DNA of 64,000 nt from an uncultured Oscillospiraceae bacterium (GTDB lineage Bacteria; Bacillota; Clostridia; Oscillospirales; Oscillospiraceae), in the NCBI GenBank assembly GCA_944385435.1, contig CALWXG010000005.1:1-64000 (forward strand), in the 5' to 3' direction. Position numbers and translations under genes: made by a program. Below the pieces are notes generated by a model. The model searched no databases. It was given only the letters and a program-made list of their open reading frames with translations, and was not told the DNA's origin. This document shows positions 28,007 through 37,065 of this stretch, in pieces; position 1 is the stretch's first letter; every line of letters begins with the position of its first letter.

Positions 28007-28715
28007 ACATCTGAGCAAGTCCTTTGGGGACAACCTGGTGCTGGACGACCTCACCGAGCACATCGCAGAGGGGGAAAAAGTGGTCATCATCGGTCCCTCC
28101 GGCTCGGGCAAGTCCACCTTCCTGCGCTGCCTGAACCTGCTGGAAATCCCCACCTCCGGCACCATCACCTTCGACGGCACCGTCATCACCGACCCCAGGG
28201 TGGATATCGACGGGGTGCGCCGGAAAATGGGCATGGTGTTCCAGCACTTCAACCTGTTTCCCAACATGACCATCCGGAAGAATATCACCCTGGCCCCGGT
28301 GCGCACCAAACTCATGAGCCAGCAGGAGGCGGACGACGCCGCCACCGCCCTGCTGCGCCGGGTGGGGCTGGAGGACAAGGCGGACGCCTATCCCGCCCAG
28401 CTCTCCGGCGGCCAGAAGCAGCGCATTGCCATCGTCCGGGCCATGGCCATGCGGCCCAAGGTGATGCTCTTTGACGAGCCCACCTCCGCCCTGGACCCGG
28501 AGATGGTGGGGGAAGTGCTGGAGGTCATGAAGGAACTGGCGGAAGAGGGTATGACCATGGTGGTGGTCACCCACGAGATGGGCTTTGCCCGGGAGGTGGG
28601 CACCCGGGTGCTGTTCATGGACGGGGGCCATATCCTGGAGCAGAACGAGCCCCATGAGTTTTTCGCCCATCCCAGGGAACAGCGCACCATCGACTTTCTC
28701 TCCAAAGTACTGTAA
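27993..28715 (+). CDS. amino acid ABC transporter ATP-binding protein
   Basis: 240 aa, GlnQ/HisP type. GTG start with AAGGAGG upstream, overlapping the permease end by 14 bases. Walker [10 protein letters not shown] (about 35-43), Q-loop [11 protein letters not shown], signature LSGGQKQR, Walker [15 protein letters not shown], and the family motif [14 protein letters not shown]. It energises uptake through the adjacent permease. Confidence 0.96.
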   Translation: MIDVEHLSKSFGDNLVLDDLTEHIAEGEKVVIIGPSGSGKSTFLRCLNLLEIPTSGTITFDGTVITDPRVDIDGVRRKMGMVFQHFNLFPNMTIRKNITLAPVRTKLMSQQEADDAATALLRRVGLEDKADAYPAQLSGGQKQRIAIVRAMAMRPKVMLFDEPTSALDPEMVGEVLEVMKELAEEGMTMVVVTHEMGFAREVGTRVLFMDGGHILEQNEPHEFFAHPREQRTIDFLSKVL

Positions 28716-28723
28716 TTTCCGCT

Positions 28724-28754
28724 CCAGATCCCGGCCCGACCTGCCGGGGTCTGG
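28724..28754 (+). terminator. possible terminator after the amino acid transporter
   Basis: An 11-bp stem CCAGATCCCGG/CCGGGGTCTGG with one G-U, but no immediate T-run (TTTT appears 11 bases later). Moderate support. Confidence 0.5.
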
Positions 28755-28816
28755 GGCGCAATGCGTTTTCCCTCCGGCTGCGCAGCAAAAAAGATCCTTT
28801 TTTATCCTTTCTCCGG

Positions 28817-28845
28817 TTGTTTTCCCCGCCCCGCCGCCGTATAAT
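28817..28845 (+). promoter_or_regulatory. promoter of mobA
   Basis: -35 TTGTTT (28817-28822), 17-nt GC-rich spacer, -10 TATAAT (28840-28845). Confidence 0.78.
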
Positions 28846-28903
28846 AGGAACAAGATTACCGAACAGCCGCGCGGCCCCTCCGCGCGGAGGACAGGAGGCA
28901 ATT

Positions 28904-29557
28904 ATGGAGCTTCACCCCATCGATGCCAAACCGGCGCAGCCCGGCCAGATTCCGCCGGGGCTGATCTTTTCCCGCCGGAAGTCCGTCACCGTCCAGGTCA
29001 TGCTGGGGGGCCGGTCCGTCCGTATGGGCCGGGACAAGGCCCTGGTGGAACTGGGCGGGAAAACCCTGCTGGACCGGGCCATCCACACCTGGCAGGCCTA
29101 TGGCGGCGGATTTCAGCTCTCGGTGGGGGACTCTTCCCGGCGGGTGCTGGCTCCCCGGGGCATCACCGCCGTGGCCGACGTCTACCCGGACCGGGGCCCT
29201 CTGGGCGGACTTCACGCCGGCCTGCGCGCCTGCTCCACCCCGCTGCTGCTGCTCACCGCGGTGGACTGCCCCTTCCTCACTCCCGCCCTGGCCGACGGCC
29301 TGCTGGAAGCCATCGGCACCGCAGACGCCTGCGTCTACACTCTGGAAGGGTATCCCCAGCCCCTGTTCGGCCTGTACCGGAAAAACTGCCTCACCCTGGC
29401 GGAGACCCTGCTTCTGGGCGGCGACAACCGGATGTCCACCCTGCTCAGCTGGGTACATACCATCGCTCTCCCCGCCCCGGATCCCGCCCTGTTCCGCAAT
29501 CTGAACACCCCCTCCGACCTGGAGTCCGCGGAAAAAGAGGGTTGCAATTTCACCTGA
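28904..29557 (+). CDS. mobA: molybdenum cofactor guanylyltransferase
   Basis: 217 aa from ATG 28904, which has AGGAGG upstream. MobA attaches GMP to molybdopterin to form the dinucleotide cofactor. The nucleotide-binding loop is MLGGRSVRMGRDKALVELGG (about 33-52; usual LAGGxSxRMGxDK). DRGPLGGLHAGL, TAVDCPFLTP and the C-terminal NLNTPSDL are MobA hallmarks. A 30-residue N-terminal extension precedes the loop. It is transcribed separately from the Moco operon that follows; its stop lies inside that operon's promoter. Confidence 0.93.
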   Translation: MELHPIDAKPAQPGQIPPGLIFSRRKSVTVQVMLGGRSVRMGRDKALVELGGKTLLDRAIHTWQAYGGGFQLSVGDSSRRVLAPRGITAVADVYPDRGPLGGLHAGLRACSTPLLLLTAVDCPFLTPALADGLLEAIGTADACVYTLEGYPQPLFGLYRKNCLTLAETLLLGGDNRMSTLLSWVHTIALPAPDPALFRNLNTPSDLESAEKEGCNFT

Positions 29558-29570
29558 TCTGTTCTATACT
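29542..29570 (+). promoter_or_regulatory. promoter of the Moco operon
   Basis: -35 TTGCAA (29542-29547), 17-nt spacer, -10 TATACT (29565-29570). The -35 is inside the last codons of mobA. Confidence 0.82.
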
Positions 29571-29576
29571 GGTAAT

Positions 29577-29735
29577 ACCAATTTTGATCCGAGCCCCTGC
29601 GCCTACGGCATCTGCTACGGCGCCCGGGCCGGGGTGGCGCGGGAAACTGCACCGCCTTCCTTGTTGAAAAGGGTCAGGGTAGTGTCGGCGCATGTTCTGG
29701 CGGCCTTGTCTCCTGGGAGACAGGGCCGCTTTTTT
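29577..29735 (+). promoter_or_regulatory. probable Moco riboswitch with terminator
   Basis: About 160 nt of leader before a molybdopterin biosynthesis operon. The 5' part (29585-29690) is structured, with GATCCGAGCCCC, GGGAAACTGCACCGCC and GAAAAGGGTCAGG, which recall the Moco RNA motif. The 3' part is a 14-bp terminator stem (29700-29713 with 29716-29729, one G-U, TG loop) followed by six Ts (29730-29735). The layout (promoter, aptamer-sized RNA, terminator, Moco genes) supports cofactor-sensing attenuation. Whether the ligand is the Mo or W form cannot be told from sequence. Confidence 0.78.
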
Positions 29736-29755
29736 GAAAACTGGAGGAATCAACC

Positions 29756-30781
29756 GTGAAGCTGGTGAGAACACAGGACGCTGTGGGCCATGTGCTGTGC
29801 CATGATATGACGCAGATCATCCCCGGTGTCATCAAGGATGCCCGGTTCCGCAAGGGGCACGTGGTGACAGAGGCGGACATCCCCGTGCTGCTGAGCATGG
29901 GCAAGGAACATCTCTATGTGTGGGAGAAAACCCCCGGGATACTCCACGAGGACGAGGGGGCACAGCGGCTGCGGGCCCTGTGCCAGGGGGCGCACATGAC
30001 CGCCACCCAGCCCAGGGAGGGCAAGATCGAGCTGCGGGCCGACTGTGACGGCCTGTTCCGGGTGGATGTGGACCGACTGCGGACACTGAACAGCCAGGAG
30101 GAGCTGATGGTGGCCACCCGACACACCAACTCCCCGGTGAAGGCGGGGGCCAAGCTGGCGGGGATGCGGGTCATCCCCCTGGTCATCCCGGAGGAAAAGC
30201 TGGACGCCGCCCAGGCGGCGGTGGGGCCCGGCGGCCCCATTCTGTCCCTGCACCCCTATGTGCTGCGCTCCTGCGGCCTCATCGTCACCGGCAGCGAGGT
30301 GCAAAAGGGCATCATTCAGGATCAGTTCTCCCCGGTGGTTAAGGCCAAGCTGGCCCAATACGGCATCTCCGTCACCCTGGAGTGCACCCCCGGCGACGAC
30401 CGGCAGGCCATCACCCGGGCCATTCTGGACTATCAGGCGGCGGGGGTGGACCTGGTGCTGTGCACCGGCGGGATGAGCGTGGATCCGGACGACCGCACCC
30501 CCGGCGCCATCCGGAACACCGGGGCGGAGATCATCACCTACGGGGCCCCTGTCCTCCCGGGGGCCATGTTCCTGCTCAGCTATCTGAAAGGCACCCCGGT
30601 GTGCGGCCTGCCCGGCTGCGTGATGTACGCCAGGGCCACCGTCTTTGACCTGGTGCTGCCCCGGCTGGCCGCCGGCCTGCGGGTCAGCCGGGCTGAGCTG
30701 GTGGAACTGGGCCACGGCGGGCTGTGTCTGGGCTGCGGGGAGTGCCGCTTCCCTGTGTGCCCCTTTGGGAAGGAGGGGTGA
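29756..30781 (+). CDS. molybdopterin-binding (MoaB/MoeA-domain) protein
   Basis: 341 aa, GTG start with TGGAGG nearby. The central MoCF_biosynth domain (about 172-310) has LIVTGSEVQKGIIQD, the nucleotide-binding VDLVLCTGGMSVDPDDRTP and the GAPVLPGAMFLLSY loop. The N-terminal 160 residues are not MoeA-like, and the C-terminus is a Cys cluster GLCLGCGECRFPVCPFG (C-x2-C-x2-C-x5-C), which could bind Zn or an Fe-S cluster. Probably acts in molybdopterin adenylylation or metal insertion beside MoeA; first gene after the riboswitch. Confidence 0.88.
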   Translation: MKLVRTQDAVGHVLCHDMTQIIPGVIKDARFRKGHVVTEADIPVLLSMGKEHLYVWEKTPGILHEDEGAQRLRALCQGAHMTATQPREGKIELRADCDGLFRVDVDRLRTLNSQEELMVATRHTNSPVKAGAKLAGMRVIPLVIPEEKLDAAQAAVGPGGPILSLHPYVLRSCGLIVTGSEVQKGIIQDQFSPVVKAKLAQYGISVTLECTPGDDRQAITRAILDYQAAGVDLVLCTGGMSVDPDDRTPGAIRNTGAEIITYGAPVLPGAMFLLSYLKGTPVCGLPGCVMYARATVFDLVLPRLAAGLRVSRAELVELGHGGLCLGCGECRFPVCPFGKEG

Positions 30782-30783
30782 GG

Positions 30784-31989
30784 ATGGAGACCGGCATCCC
30801 CCTGGAGCGGGCGCTGGAGCTCATCCGGCAGCACACCGCCCCCCTTTCCCCGGTGGAACTGGCCGGCCCCTGGCTGCTGGATCTCACCCTGGCCCGGGAC
30901 GTGACCGCCCCCATGGATCAGCCCCCCTTTGACCGCTCCCCTCTGGACGGCTACGCCCTCCGGGCGGAGGACACCCGGAAGGCCAGCCCGGACCACCCCG
31001 TCCGGCTGGAGGTGGCGGACACCCTCTATGCCGGAAGCTGGCCCCAATCCCCTCTGCACTCCGGTCAGTGCGCCCGCATCATGACCGGGGCGCCCATCCC
31101 CCCCGGCGCGGACTGCGTGATCCGGCAGGAGGACACCGACCGGGGCTTCCCGGTGGTGGGGATTTTCCAACCTCTGGAGCGCCATGAGAACTACTGCTTT
31201 GCCGGGGAAGACTATCGGGCGGGTACGGTTCTGCTGCGTGCCGGCACCCGGATGGACGCCGCCGCCCTGGGCATTCTGGCCAGTGCGGGGCTGTGGGGAC
31301 AGCCTCTGGCCGCCTATCCCAGGCCCAAGGTGCTGCTGGCAGGCACCGGGGACGAGCTGGCCCAGCCGGGCCAGGACCTGCGTCCCGGACAGATCTACAA
31401 CTCCAATCTCCCCCAGCTGGCCGCCCGCTGCCGCCAGCTGGGCCTGGAGTACGACATCGCCTGGTGGCCGGACGACCCCCAGGCGGTGGCGGACGGCCTG
31501 AGAGAGGGGGTACGCCGGTTTGACTGCGTCATCACCACCGGCGGCGTGTCGGTGGGGGATAAGGATATCTTCCACCAGGCCCTGCCCCTGGCGGGGGCGG
31601 AGCGGCTGTTCTGGCGCGTCAGGCTCAAGCCGGGCACCCCCGCCATGTTCTCCCTGCTGGAGGGCAGGCCGGTGCTCTCCCTGTCCGGCAACCCCTTCGC
31701 CGCGGCGGCCACCTTCGAGCTGCTGGCCCGGCCGCTGCTTGCCGCCCTGAGCGGACAGCCCGGCTGGCAGCCCCTCACCCTCACCGCCCCTCTGGCCAAC
31801 TCGTTTCCCAAGGCCAGCAAAGGGCGCAGGTTCCTGCGGGGCCGGTACGGCAACGGACAGATCTGGCTGCCGGAGGGGCACTCCTCCGGCCAGCTGCTCT
31901 CCCAGGTGGGCTGCAATTGCCTGGTGGACATCCCCGCGGGCTCCCCGGCCCTGGAGGCCGGGACAACGGTAAAGGCGGTGCTGTTATGA
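30784..31989 (+). CDS. moeA: molybdopterin molybdenumtransferase
   Basis: 401 aa, normal. MoeA inserts molybdate into adenylylated molybdopterin. Visible: [15 protein letters not shown] (about 46-60), [20 protein letters not shown] (about 100-119), LLAGTGDEL, the [13 protein letters not shown] loop (about 248-260) and KPGTPAMF...[20 protein letters not shown] 30784 lies two bases after the previous stop with AAGGAGGGG upstream. Its stop overlaps the moaC start (ATGA), so translation is coupled. Confidence 0.96.
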   Translation: METGIPLERALELIRQHTAPLSPVELAGPWLLDLTLARDVTAPMDQPPFDRSPLDGYALRAEDTRKASPDHPVRLEVADTLYAGSWPQSPLHSGQCARIMTGAPIPPGADCVIRQEDTDRGFPVVGIFQPLERHENYCFAGEDYRAGTVLLRAGTRMDAAALGILASAGLWGQPLAAYPRPKVLLAGTGDELAQPGQDLRPGQIYNSNLPQLAARCRQLGLEYDIAWWPDDPQAVADGLREGVRRFDCVITTGGVSVGDKDIFHQALPLAGAERLFWRVRLKPGTPAMFSLLEGRPVLSLSGNPFAAAATFELLARPLLAALSGQPGWQPLTLTAPLANSFPKASKGRRFLRGRYGNGQIWLPEGHSSGQLLSQVGCNCLVDIPAGSPALEAGTTVKAVLL

Positions 31990-32465
31990 ACGGACTGAAT
32001 CATTTTGACGCCCAGGGCAAAGCCATCATGGTGGACGTGACAGACAAGGCCCCCACCCACCGTGTGGCGGTGGCCCGGGGGGAGATCCAGGTAAATGAGG
32101 CGGTGATGACCGCTATCCAAACCGGCACAGCCAAAAAGGGGGACGTGCTGGGAGTGGCCCGAGTGGCGGGCATCATGGCCGTGAAGCGCACCAGCGACCT
32201 CATCCCCATGTGTCATCCCCTGGCCGTGTCCGGCTGCTCGGTGGACTTTCAGCTGTTCCCGGAGGAGGGGCGGGTGGAGGCCTCCTGCACCGTCAAGGTG
32301 ACCGGCAATACCGGGGTGGAGATGGAGGCCCTCACCGGAGTATCCACCGCCCTGCTCACCATCTACGACATGTGCAAGGCCCTGGACCGGGCCATGACCA
32401 TCACCAACGTCCGTCTGATGCGGAAAGAGGGCGGAAAATCGGGGGTGTTCACCCGTGAAGGGTAA
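31986..32465 (+). CDS. moaC: cyclic pyranopterin monophosphate synthase
   Basis: 159 aa. With MoaA it converts GTP to cyclic pyranopterin monophosphate, the first step of Moco synthesis. Conserved [17 protein letters not shown] (about 72-88; the usual form is LIPLCHPL) and [23 protein letters not shown] (about 110-132) with the catalytic Lys after it. ATG overlaps the moeA stop by four bases and its 3' end overlaps mobB by 11 bases. Confidence 0.96.
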   Translation: MNGLNHFDAQGKAIMVDVTDKAPTHRVAVARGEIQVNEAVMTAIQTGTAKKGDVLGVARVAGIMAVKRTSDLIPMCHPLAVSGCSVDFQLFPEEGRVEASCTVKVTGNTGVEMEALTGVSTALLTIYDMCKALDRAMTITNVRLMRKEGGKSGVFTREG

Positions 32466-32949
32466 GCCCATTGTCGCCGCCGTCTCCGGGGTGAAGAACT
32501 CCGGCAAGACCACCCTGATGGAAAAGCTCATCCGGGAGCTCTCCCGCCGGGGCCTGCAGGTGGCCGCCATCAAACACGACGGCCATGACTTCACCCCCGA
32601 TGTACCGGGCACCGACTCCTGGCGGTTCGGCCAGGCGGGGGCCTGCGGCTATGCCATCTACTCCCCCGTCCGCTGTCAGCTGGTGCGCCAGGCCCGGGGG
32701 CTGTGCGAGCGGGACTTCCTGGGCGCCTTTCCCGACGCGGATGTGATTTTGCTGGAGGGATTCAAGGACAGTTCCTACCCCAAGATCGAAGTGGTCCGCG
32801 CCGGCAACTCCGCCGCCCCGGTGTGCGACCCGGCCGCCCTGCTGGCGGTGGCCACTGACCTGACCCTGGACAACCTGACCGACGTGCCTGTGCTGGGACT
32901 GGAGGACATCCCCGCCATGGCCGATCTCATTCTATCCCTGCGGAGGTGA
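32455..32949 (+). CDS. mobB: molybdopterin-guanine dinucleotide biosynthesis protein B
   Basis: 164 aa. P-loop GTPase that assists MobA. Walker [11 protein letters not shown] (about 12-21), IKHDGHDF (about 39-46) and [20 protein letters not shown] (about 93-112) are the MobB pattern. GTG start at 32455 inside the end of moaC; overlaps the following moaA region. Completes the guanine-dinucleotide branch together with mobA upstream. Confidence 0.94.
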   Translation: MKGKPIVAAVSGVKNSGKTTLMEKLIRELSRRGLQVAAIKHDGHDFTPDVPGTDSWRFGQAGACGYAIYSPVRCQLVRQARGLCERDFLGAFPDADVILLEGFKDSSYPKIEVVRAGNSAAPVCDPAALLAVATDLTLDNLTDVPVLGLEDIPAMADLILSLRR

Positions 32950-32954
32950 CCCCC

Positions 32955-33917
32955 TTGCTGGACGGGTTTGGACGTACCATTCATTATCTGCGCATCTCAG
33001 TCACCGACCGGTGCAATCTGCGCTGCCGTTACTGTATGCCTGAGGAGGGCGTGGAGTGGCTGCCCCACGGACAGATCCTCCGCTACGAGGAAATTCTCCG
33101 GCTGGGGCGCATCTTTGCCCGGCTGGGCATCCGCCGGATCCGGCTCACCGGAGGCGAACCTCTGGTTCGACAGGGCCTGCCGGAGCTGGTGGCCGGCCTG
33201 CGGGCCATAGACGGCATCCGGGAGGTGGCCCTCACCACCAACGGCACTCTGCTGAAGGACCAGCTGCCCGCCCTGCTCAGGGCAGGCATCACCGGGGTGA
33301 ACATCAGCCTGGACACCCTGAACGAGGACACCTTCCGGAAGATCACCCGGCGGGAGGGGGTGGCCCGCACCCTGGACGCCCTCGACGCCTGCCTGGCCGC
33401 CGGCCTGCCGGTGAAGGTCAACTGCGTCCCCGTCGCCCCGGAGGAGGAGCTGGTGGAGCTGGCCGGGTTGGCCAAGGACCGGCCCATTCCGGTGCGGTTC
33501 ATCGAGTTGATGCCCATCGGCCTGGGCAGGGAACTTCACGGCCGGAGCGAAGACGAACTGCGCTCCCTGCTGCAGTCCGCCTACGGTCCCCTCTCCCCCT
33601 ATTCCGGACACCTGGGCAGCGGCCCCAGCCAGTACTGGTCCCTGCCCGGCTTTCAGGGGCAGATCGGCTTCATCTCTGCCCTGAGCCACCAGTTCTGTCA
33701 CAGTTGCAACCGGGTGCGCCTCACCGCCACCGGATTTCTGAAGACCTGCCTGCAATATGACACCGGTGTCGCGCTGCGCCCCCTGCTGGACGGTCCGGAT
33801 GAGCCCCTGGAGCAGGCCATTCTCCGTGCCATTGCGGAAAAGCCCGCCTGCCATCAGTTCGCCCAGGGGTCTGTGGCGGGAGGAGAGCAGCACATCATGA
33901 GCCAGATCGGCGGGTAA
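32955..33917 (+). CDS. moaA: GTP 3',8-cyclase
   Basis: 320 aa from the TTG at 32955, chosen because (M)LDGFGRTIHYLRISVTDRCN is the standard MoaA start and GGAGGTGA lies 6 bases upstream; the in-frame GTG at 32946 overlaps that site. Radical-SAM Fe-S cysteines 20, 24 and 27 (CNLRCRYC), and the second cluster in CHSCNRVRLTATGFLKTC near 249-266. TGGEPL is the GGE motif. Makes 3',8-cH2GTP, the first Moco step. Last gene of the operon; no moaD or moaE gene is in the window. A dispersed repeat starts two bases after its stop. Confidence 0.96.
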   Translation: MLDGFGRTIHYLRISVTDRCNLRCRYCMPEEGVEWLPHGQILRYEEILRLGRIFARLGIRRIRLTGGEPLVRQGLPELVAGLRAIDGIREVALTTNGTLLKDQLPALLRAGITGVNISLDTLNEDTFRKITRREGVARTLDALDACLAAGLPVKVNCVPVAPEEELVELAGLAKDRPIPVRFIELMPIGLGRELHGRSEDELRSLLQSAYGPLSPYSGHLGSGPSQYWSLPGFQGQIGFISALSHQFCHSCNRVRLTATGFLKTCLQYDTGVALRPLLDGPDEPLEQAILRAIAEKPACHQFAQGSVAGGEQHIMSQIGG

Positions 33918-33918
33918 C

Positions 33919-34100
33919 CAGAAGCGCCTGAACCTCGTCGCCGCAAGCTGCATATCCCTCGCTTCCGCCGCTGGCGAAAGCTCGCTCATTCCGCTGCGGC
34001 TCCTCTCCCCACCGAAACCGCTGCGCTGGGTTTCGGCGGGGGCCCCAGAGGGCGAACAGGCGAAGCGTGATCCAGAAGCGCTGAGGCGTCGTGAGCAGCG
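33919..34100 (+). repeat. dispersed GC-rich repeat, copy 1 (after moaA)
   Basis: About 180 bp, roughly 93% identical to the inverted copy at 37066-37243. It begins CAGAAGCGCCTGA two bases after the moaA stop and ends with a related AGAAGCGCTGAGGCGTCG unit (34073-34090), so its termini are similar to each other. The centre forms a 7-bp hairpin CGAAACC/GGTTTCG around GCTGCGCTG (34013-34035), next to CTCCTCTCC. No convincing coding capacity, although one strand has a short open frame. Confidence 0.85.
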
Positions 34101-34370
34101 CCCGAGTCACCTCCCGCAAGTTTGTGAAAATCATCGGTAAGAAACTCCTTGACATCCCTTATGTAAACCTTTGTTTTGCAGGATCTGTCCCACGTTGCCT
34201 TCCACAGGCCTGTTGAAAACTTTGTGGAAGCTGTGGAAGTTCTGAAAACACAGGATTCGTTAAAAACTGGAATTGCTCCTGTGTTGTATTTGGTGCAAGT
34301 TTTCCTGCCCGCCATGCAGAAAATTGCGTCAATAAAAATTATTTGTATCCTCTGTATATTCACTCTGTAA
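34101..34370. other. AT-richer intergenic tract between moaA and mrdA
   Basis: 270 bases clearly poorer in GC than the surroundings. It holds TTCCACA at 34200-34206 and TGTGGAA at 34223-34229 and 34232-34238, but these are not good DnaA boxes. The open frame on the minus strand has no family match and no good ribosome site. I see no gene. Confidence 0.5.
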
Positions 34371-34373
34371 ATT

Positions 34374-34418
34374 CAGCAGCCCCGCAGCCGGTATCCGAAC
34401 CGGCCGGCGGGGCTGCTG
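34374..34418 (-). terminator. terminator after mrdA
   Basis: A 12-bp stem CAGCAGCCCCGC/GCGGGGCTGCTG with a loop that itself pairs (CCGGT/ACCGG), followed on the minus strand by AATTTACAG. The T-run is weak, so moderate confidence. Confidence 0.65.
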
Positions 34419-34436
34419 TCATGCTTTCTGTTGGTC

Positions 34437-36551
34437 TTACCGAACCAGGGTGTTCTCCTGAACCGGTGCGGTCTGGGACCCCTCTGTGGAAAAATACTGG
34501 GCCAGAATGCCTGCGGCCACCTGGGCCAGGTTTCCGCCGGAGGAACCCTTCTCCGCCACCAGGTAGATCACCACCTCCGGGTCGTCATAGGGGGCGAAGC
34601 AGGTGAAGGTGGCGGTGGCGGTGCGGCCGGTGCCCACCTCGGCAGTGCCAGTCTTGCAGCCCACCTCCACAGGCAGGCTGCTGAAGTACCGGGCCATGGA
34701 GGCGGTCTTGGACAGGTCGTACATTCCCTGAAGCACCGTCGCCAGATCGCCGGGGGCAATCTCAATGGTATTGAGCAGCTCCGGCTCGTAATCGTACACC
34801 ACCTGGCTGTAGTCGCTGGATTTGACCTGTTTGAGCAGGTGGGCCCGATAGTGGTTGCCCCCGTTCACCAGGGTGGCCACATAATTGGCCAGCTGGATGG
34901 GGGTGAACAGGCTCAGGCTCTGGCCGATGGCGGCGGAGAGCACCTCGCCGCCGTACCAGGTCTGTCCCATGGACTGGGCCGTCTCCGGTCCGGCCATCTG
35001 CCCCTTGCTTTCCGGGATCTCGATGCCGGTGTACTCCCCCAGCCCGAACTGCTTTGCGTAGTCCTGCAGGGTGGCAATACCCATCTTGGCGGCGGTATCG
35101 TAAAAGAAGACATTGCAGGAATCAGTAATTGCGTTCGTCACGTTCTCCAGTCCGTGGCTGCCGGGATAAATCCAGCATCGCTGGGTGATATCATAGTAGC
35201 GATAATAACCAGGGCAATTCACCAGAGAGGTGGTGGTAATTGCCCCGCTGGATAATCCCGCCACCGCCGACACCATTTTGAAGGTGGAGCCCGGGGCGTA
35301 CAGTCCGTTGGTGGCCCGGTTCATCAGGGGATTGTTCTCTGCCTCCAGCAGCTCATTGTAATCCTGACGGTAAGTGGCCAGGTCATAGTCCGGGTAGGAG
35401 GCCATGGCCAGCACGCCGCCGGTGGTGTCCATCACCACCGCCGCGCCGCCGGCGGGCTCCTCCAGCGCCTGGATGAAATTGGCCAGGTACTCCTCCGTCA
35501 CCGCCTGGAGGCTGGCGTCCAGGGTGAGCACCACGTTGTCCCCCGGTTCCGGTTCCTCCCGCCACTCCTGGCTGATGATCTTCCCGTTCTCATCCGTCTC
35601 GATCAGTCGGCGTCCGCTGGTGCCGTGGAGGTACTCCTCAAAGGCCAGCTCCACTCCGTCCCGGCCTACGGTGGCGTCCATGGGGTAGCCCAGCTCCTGA
35701 TAGGTGGGCCACGCCTGCTCCGTGATGTCTCCGGTGGTCCCCAGCACGTGGGGCGCCACATCGGTATTGTACTGCCGGACGCTCTCCGTCTCAATGCGAA
35801 CCCCGGTGAGGGCGCGCTCCTTCACCGCAGAAATAAACGTGATGTCCACATCCTCGGCAAAGAGATACTCCGTGTTGAGCACCTCATAGGCGCGCAGGTA
35901 AATCTCATACAGCACTCCGATCAGCTGCCGGTCCCCGGAGGTAATCGCCTGATGCTCCCCGATCTCCAGGCCGAAGGTGTCCGCCATGGCATACAGCAGC
36001 TCCTCCGCGGTGATGTCTGCGCTCCGGGCATCTTCAATCCACTTTCGGCTCACCGCCAGCCGGCCCAGGTTGGTGGAGGCCACTTTTGTGTTGCCCTCGT
36101 CGTCCTCGTATTCATAGCTGAACAGACTGTCCGTCCTGGTATACGTCCACGGCGCGCTCTCGCTGATGGGCAGGGAGTCATTCCACTCCACGCCCTGCTC
36201 TCGGCACAGCTCCAGCAGCTCCAAGAGAATCTGATTGCGGTCGCTCCCCATGATCGTGGTGTCCAGTGTGACATTGTAGCGGATGGCGTTGGTCACCAGC
36301 ACCCGCCCGTAGCGGTCCAGCAATTCTCCCCGGACGCTGTCCACCGTCTCCGGTTCCCGGGCGCTGTAGTTGGCGCTGGCCAGATAGTCCGCCCCGTCCA
36401 CGATCTGGGTCTGGTAAAGCACCACAAAAAACGCCACCAGGACAACGCAGAATATGCCCACAAGGCTTCCGGTCCGGATCTGCAGTTTCCGGCTCTCGTC
36501 CTCCGTGCGCACCTCTTGTTCCCTGTGGCTGTCATACGGTTTTTTACTCAT
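34437..36551 (-). CDS. mrdA: penicillin-binding protein 2 (elongasome transpeptidase)
   Basis: 704 aa from MSKKPYDS, with GGGAGAA upstream; an ATG 15 bases earlier is less well placed. One membrane helix (about 33-53), dimerisation domain (60-330), then transpeptidase. Active-site motifs: SxxK in APGSTFKM, SxN in DSCNVFF, and KTGTA near 630. It cross-links side-wall peptidoglycan with RodA and MreC. It overlaps mreD by 8 bases. A long insertion (about 105-240, Glu/Asp-rich) lies in the pedestal region. mreB and mreC are not adjacent. Confidence 0.94.
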   Translation of the reverse strand: MSKKPYDSHREQEVRTEDESRKLQIRTGSLVGIFCVVLVAFFVVLYQTQIVDGADYLASANYSAREPETVDSVRGELLDRYGRVLVTNAIRYNVTLDTTIMGSDRNQILLELLELCREQGVEWNDSLPISESAPWTYTRTDSLFSYEYEDDEGNTKVASTNLGRLAVSRKWIEDARSADITAEELLYAMADTFGLEIGEHQAITSGDRQLIGVLYEIYLRAYEVLNTEYLFAEDVDITFISAVKERALTGVRIETESVRQYNTDVAPHVLGTTGDITEQAWPTYQELGYPMDATVGRDGVELAFEEYLHGTSGRRLIETDENGKIISQEWREEPEPGDNVVLTLDASLQAVTEEYLANFIQALEEPAGGAAVVMDTTGGVLAMASYPDYDLATYRQDYNELLEAENNPLMNRATNGLYAPGSTFKMVSAVAGLSSGAITTTSLVNCPGYYRYYDITQRCWIYPGSHGLENVTNAITDSCNVFFYDTAAKMGIATLQDYAKQFGLGEYTGIEIPESKGQMAGPETAQSMGQTWYGGEVLSAAIGQSLSLFTPIQLANYVATLVNGGNHYRAHLLKQVKSSDYSQVVYDYEPELLNTIEIAPGDLATVLQGMYDLSKTASMARYFSSLPVEVGCKTGTAEVGTGRTATATFTCFAPYDDPEVVIYLVAEKGSSGGNLAQVAAGILAQYFSTEGSQTAPVQENTLVR

Positions 36552-37047
36552 GATAAATTCTCCCATAATATTTGCAGCAGAACCGGCCGATCCAGTACAC
36601 CGGGAAGGAAAACATCACGGACCACAGCAGTTCCGGCCCTGCCACCTTCAGCAGCGGAATCAGCTCAGCCACACCTGTGACCAGCCGGCTGCCCACCTGG
36701 CACAGCTCCCACACCAGGAGCATCAGCAGTGTACACAGGAAATGACCCACCATGTCCCGGCGCAGCACGTGCTGGGTCATCAGACCAGAGGCCCAGCCCA
36801 CCGCCGCCAGCGCAGGCACGCACAGCGGTGTGATGTGCCCCGCTGCGGACATCACCAGGCCGGCCGCCAGACCGTAGCCCGCGCCGAATTTTGCCCCTTC
36901 CAGGGTCCCCATGGCCACTGCGGCAACGGGAAGCATCAGCGGCAGCGAAATGGGCAGGGGCCCGATGATATAGTAGTTGATTACCGTAATGGCAAACAGC
37001 GCCACACCGTAGGCCACTACCTTTAAAATTGCGTCACGCTGAGTCAT
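36544..37047 (-). CDS. mreD: rod shape-determining protein MreD
   Basis: 167 aa with five to six membrane helices and short loops. MreD proteins are poorly conserved; the call rests on topology, length, the N-terminal YGVALFAITVINYYIIGPLP helix and tight coupling to mrdA (8-base overlap), the normal MreD-PBP2 order. AAAGGAGG precedes the ATG. The intergenic stretch before it is filled by a dispersed repeat, so its promoter is either within miaB transcription or hidden in the repeat. Confidence 0.82.
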   Translation of the reverse strand: MTQRDAILKVVAYGVALFAITVINYYIIGPLPISLPLMLPVAAVAMGTLEGAKFGAGYGLAAGLVMSAAGHITPLCVPALAAVGWASGLMTQHVLRRDMVGHFLCTLLMLLVWELCQVGSRLVTGVAELIPLLKVAGPELLWSVMFSFPVYWIGRFCCKYYGRIYHE

Positions 37048-37065
37048 GGTGCCTCCTTTCCACTG

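Noticed and set aside
33895..34155. 86-codon open frame on the minus strand within repeat copy 1
   Set aside because: It runs through the repeat and overlaps the end of moaA antisense; composition follows the repeat structure and no ribosome site is seen.
34200..34238. TTCCACA/TGTGGAA cluster as DnaA boxes or a replication origin
   Set aside because: Each differs from TTATCCACA at several positions, there is no dnaA or dnaN nearby, and gene directions converge here instead of diverging.
33986..34363. 125-codon minus-strand frame spanning the AT-rich tract and the repeat
   Set aside because: No family match, no ribosome site, and composition changes abruptly at the repeat border.
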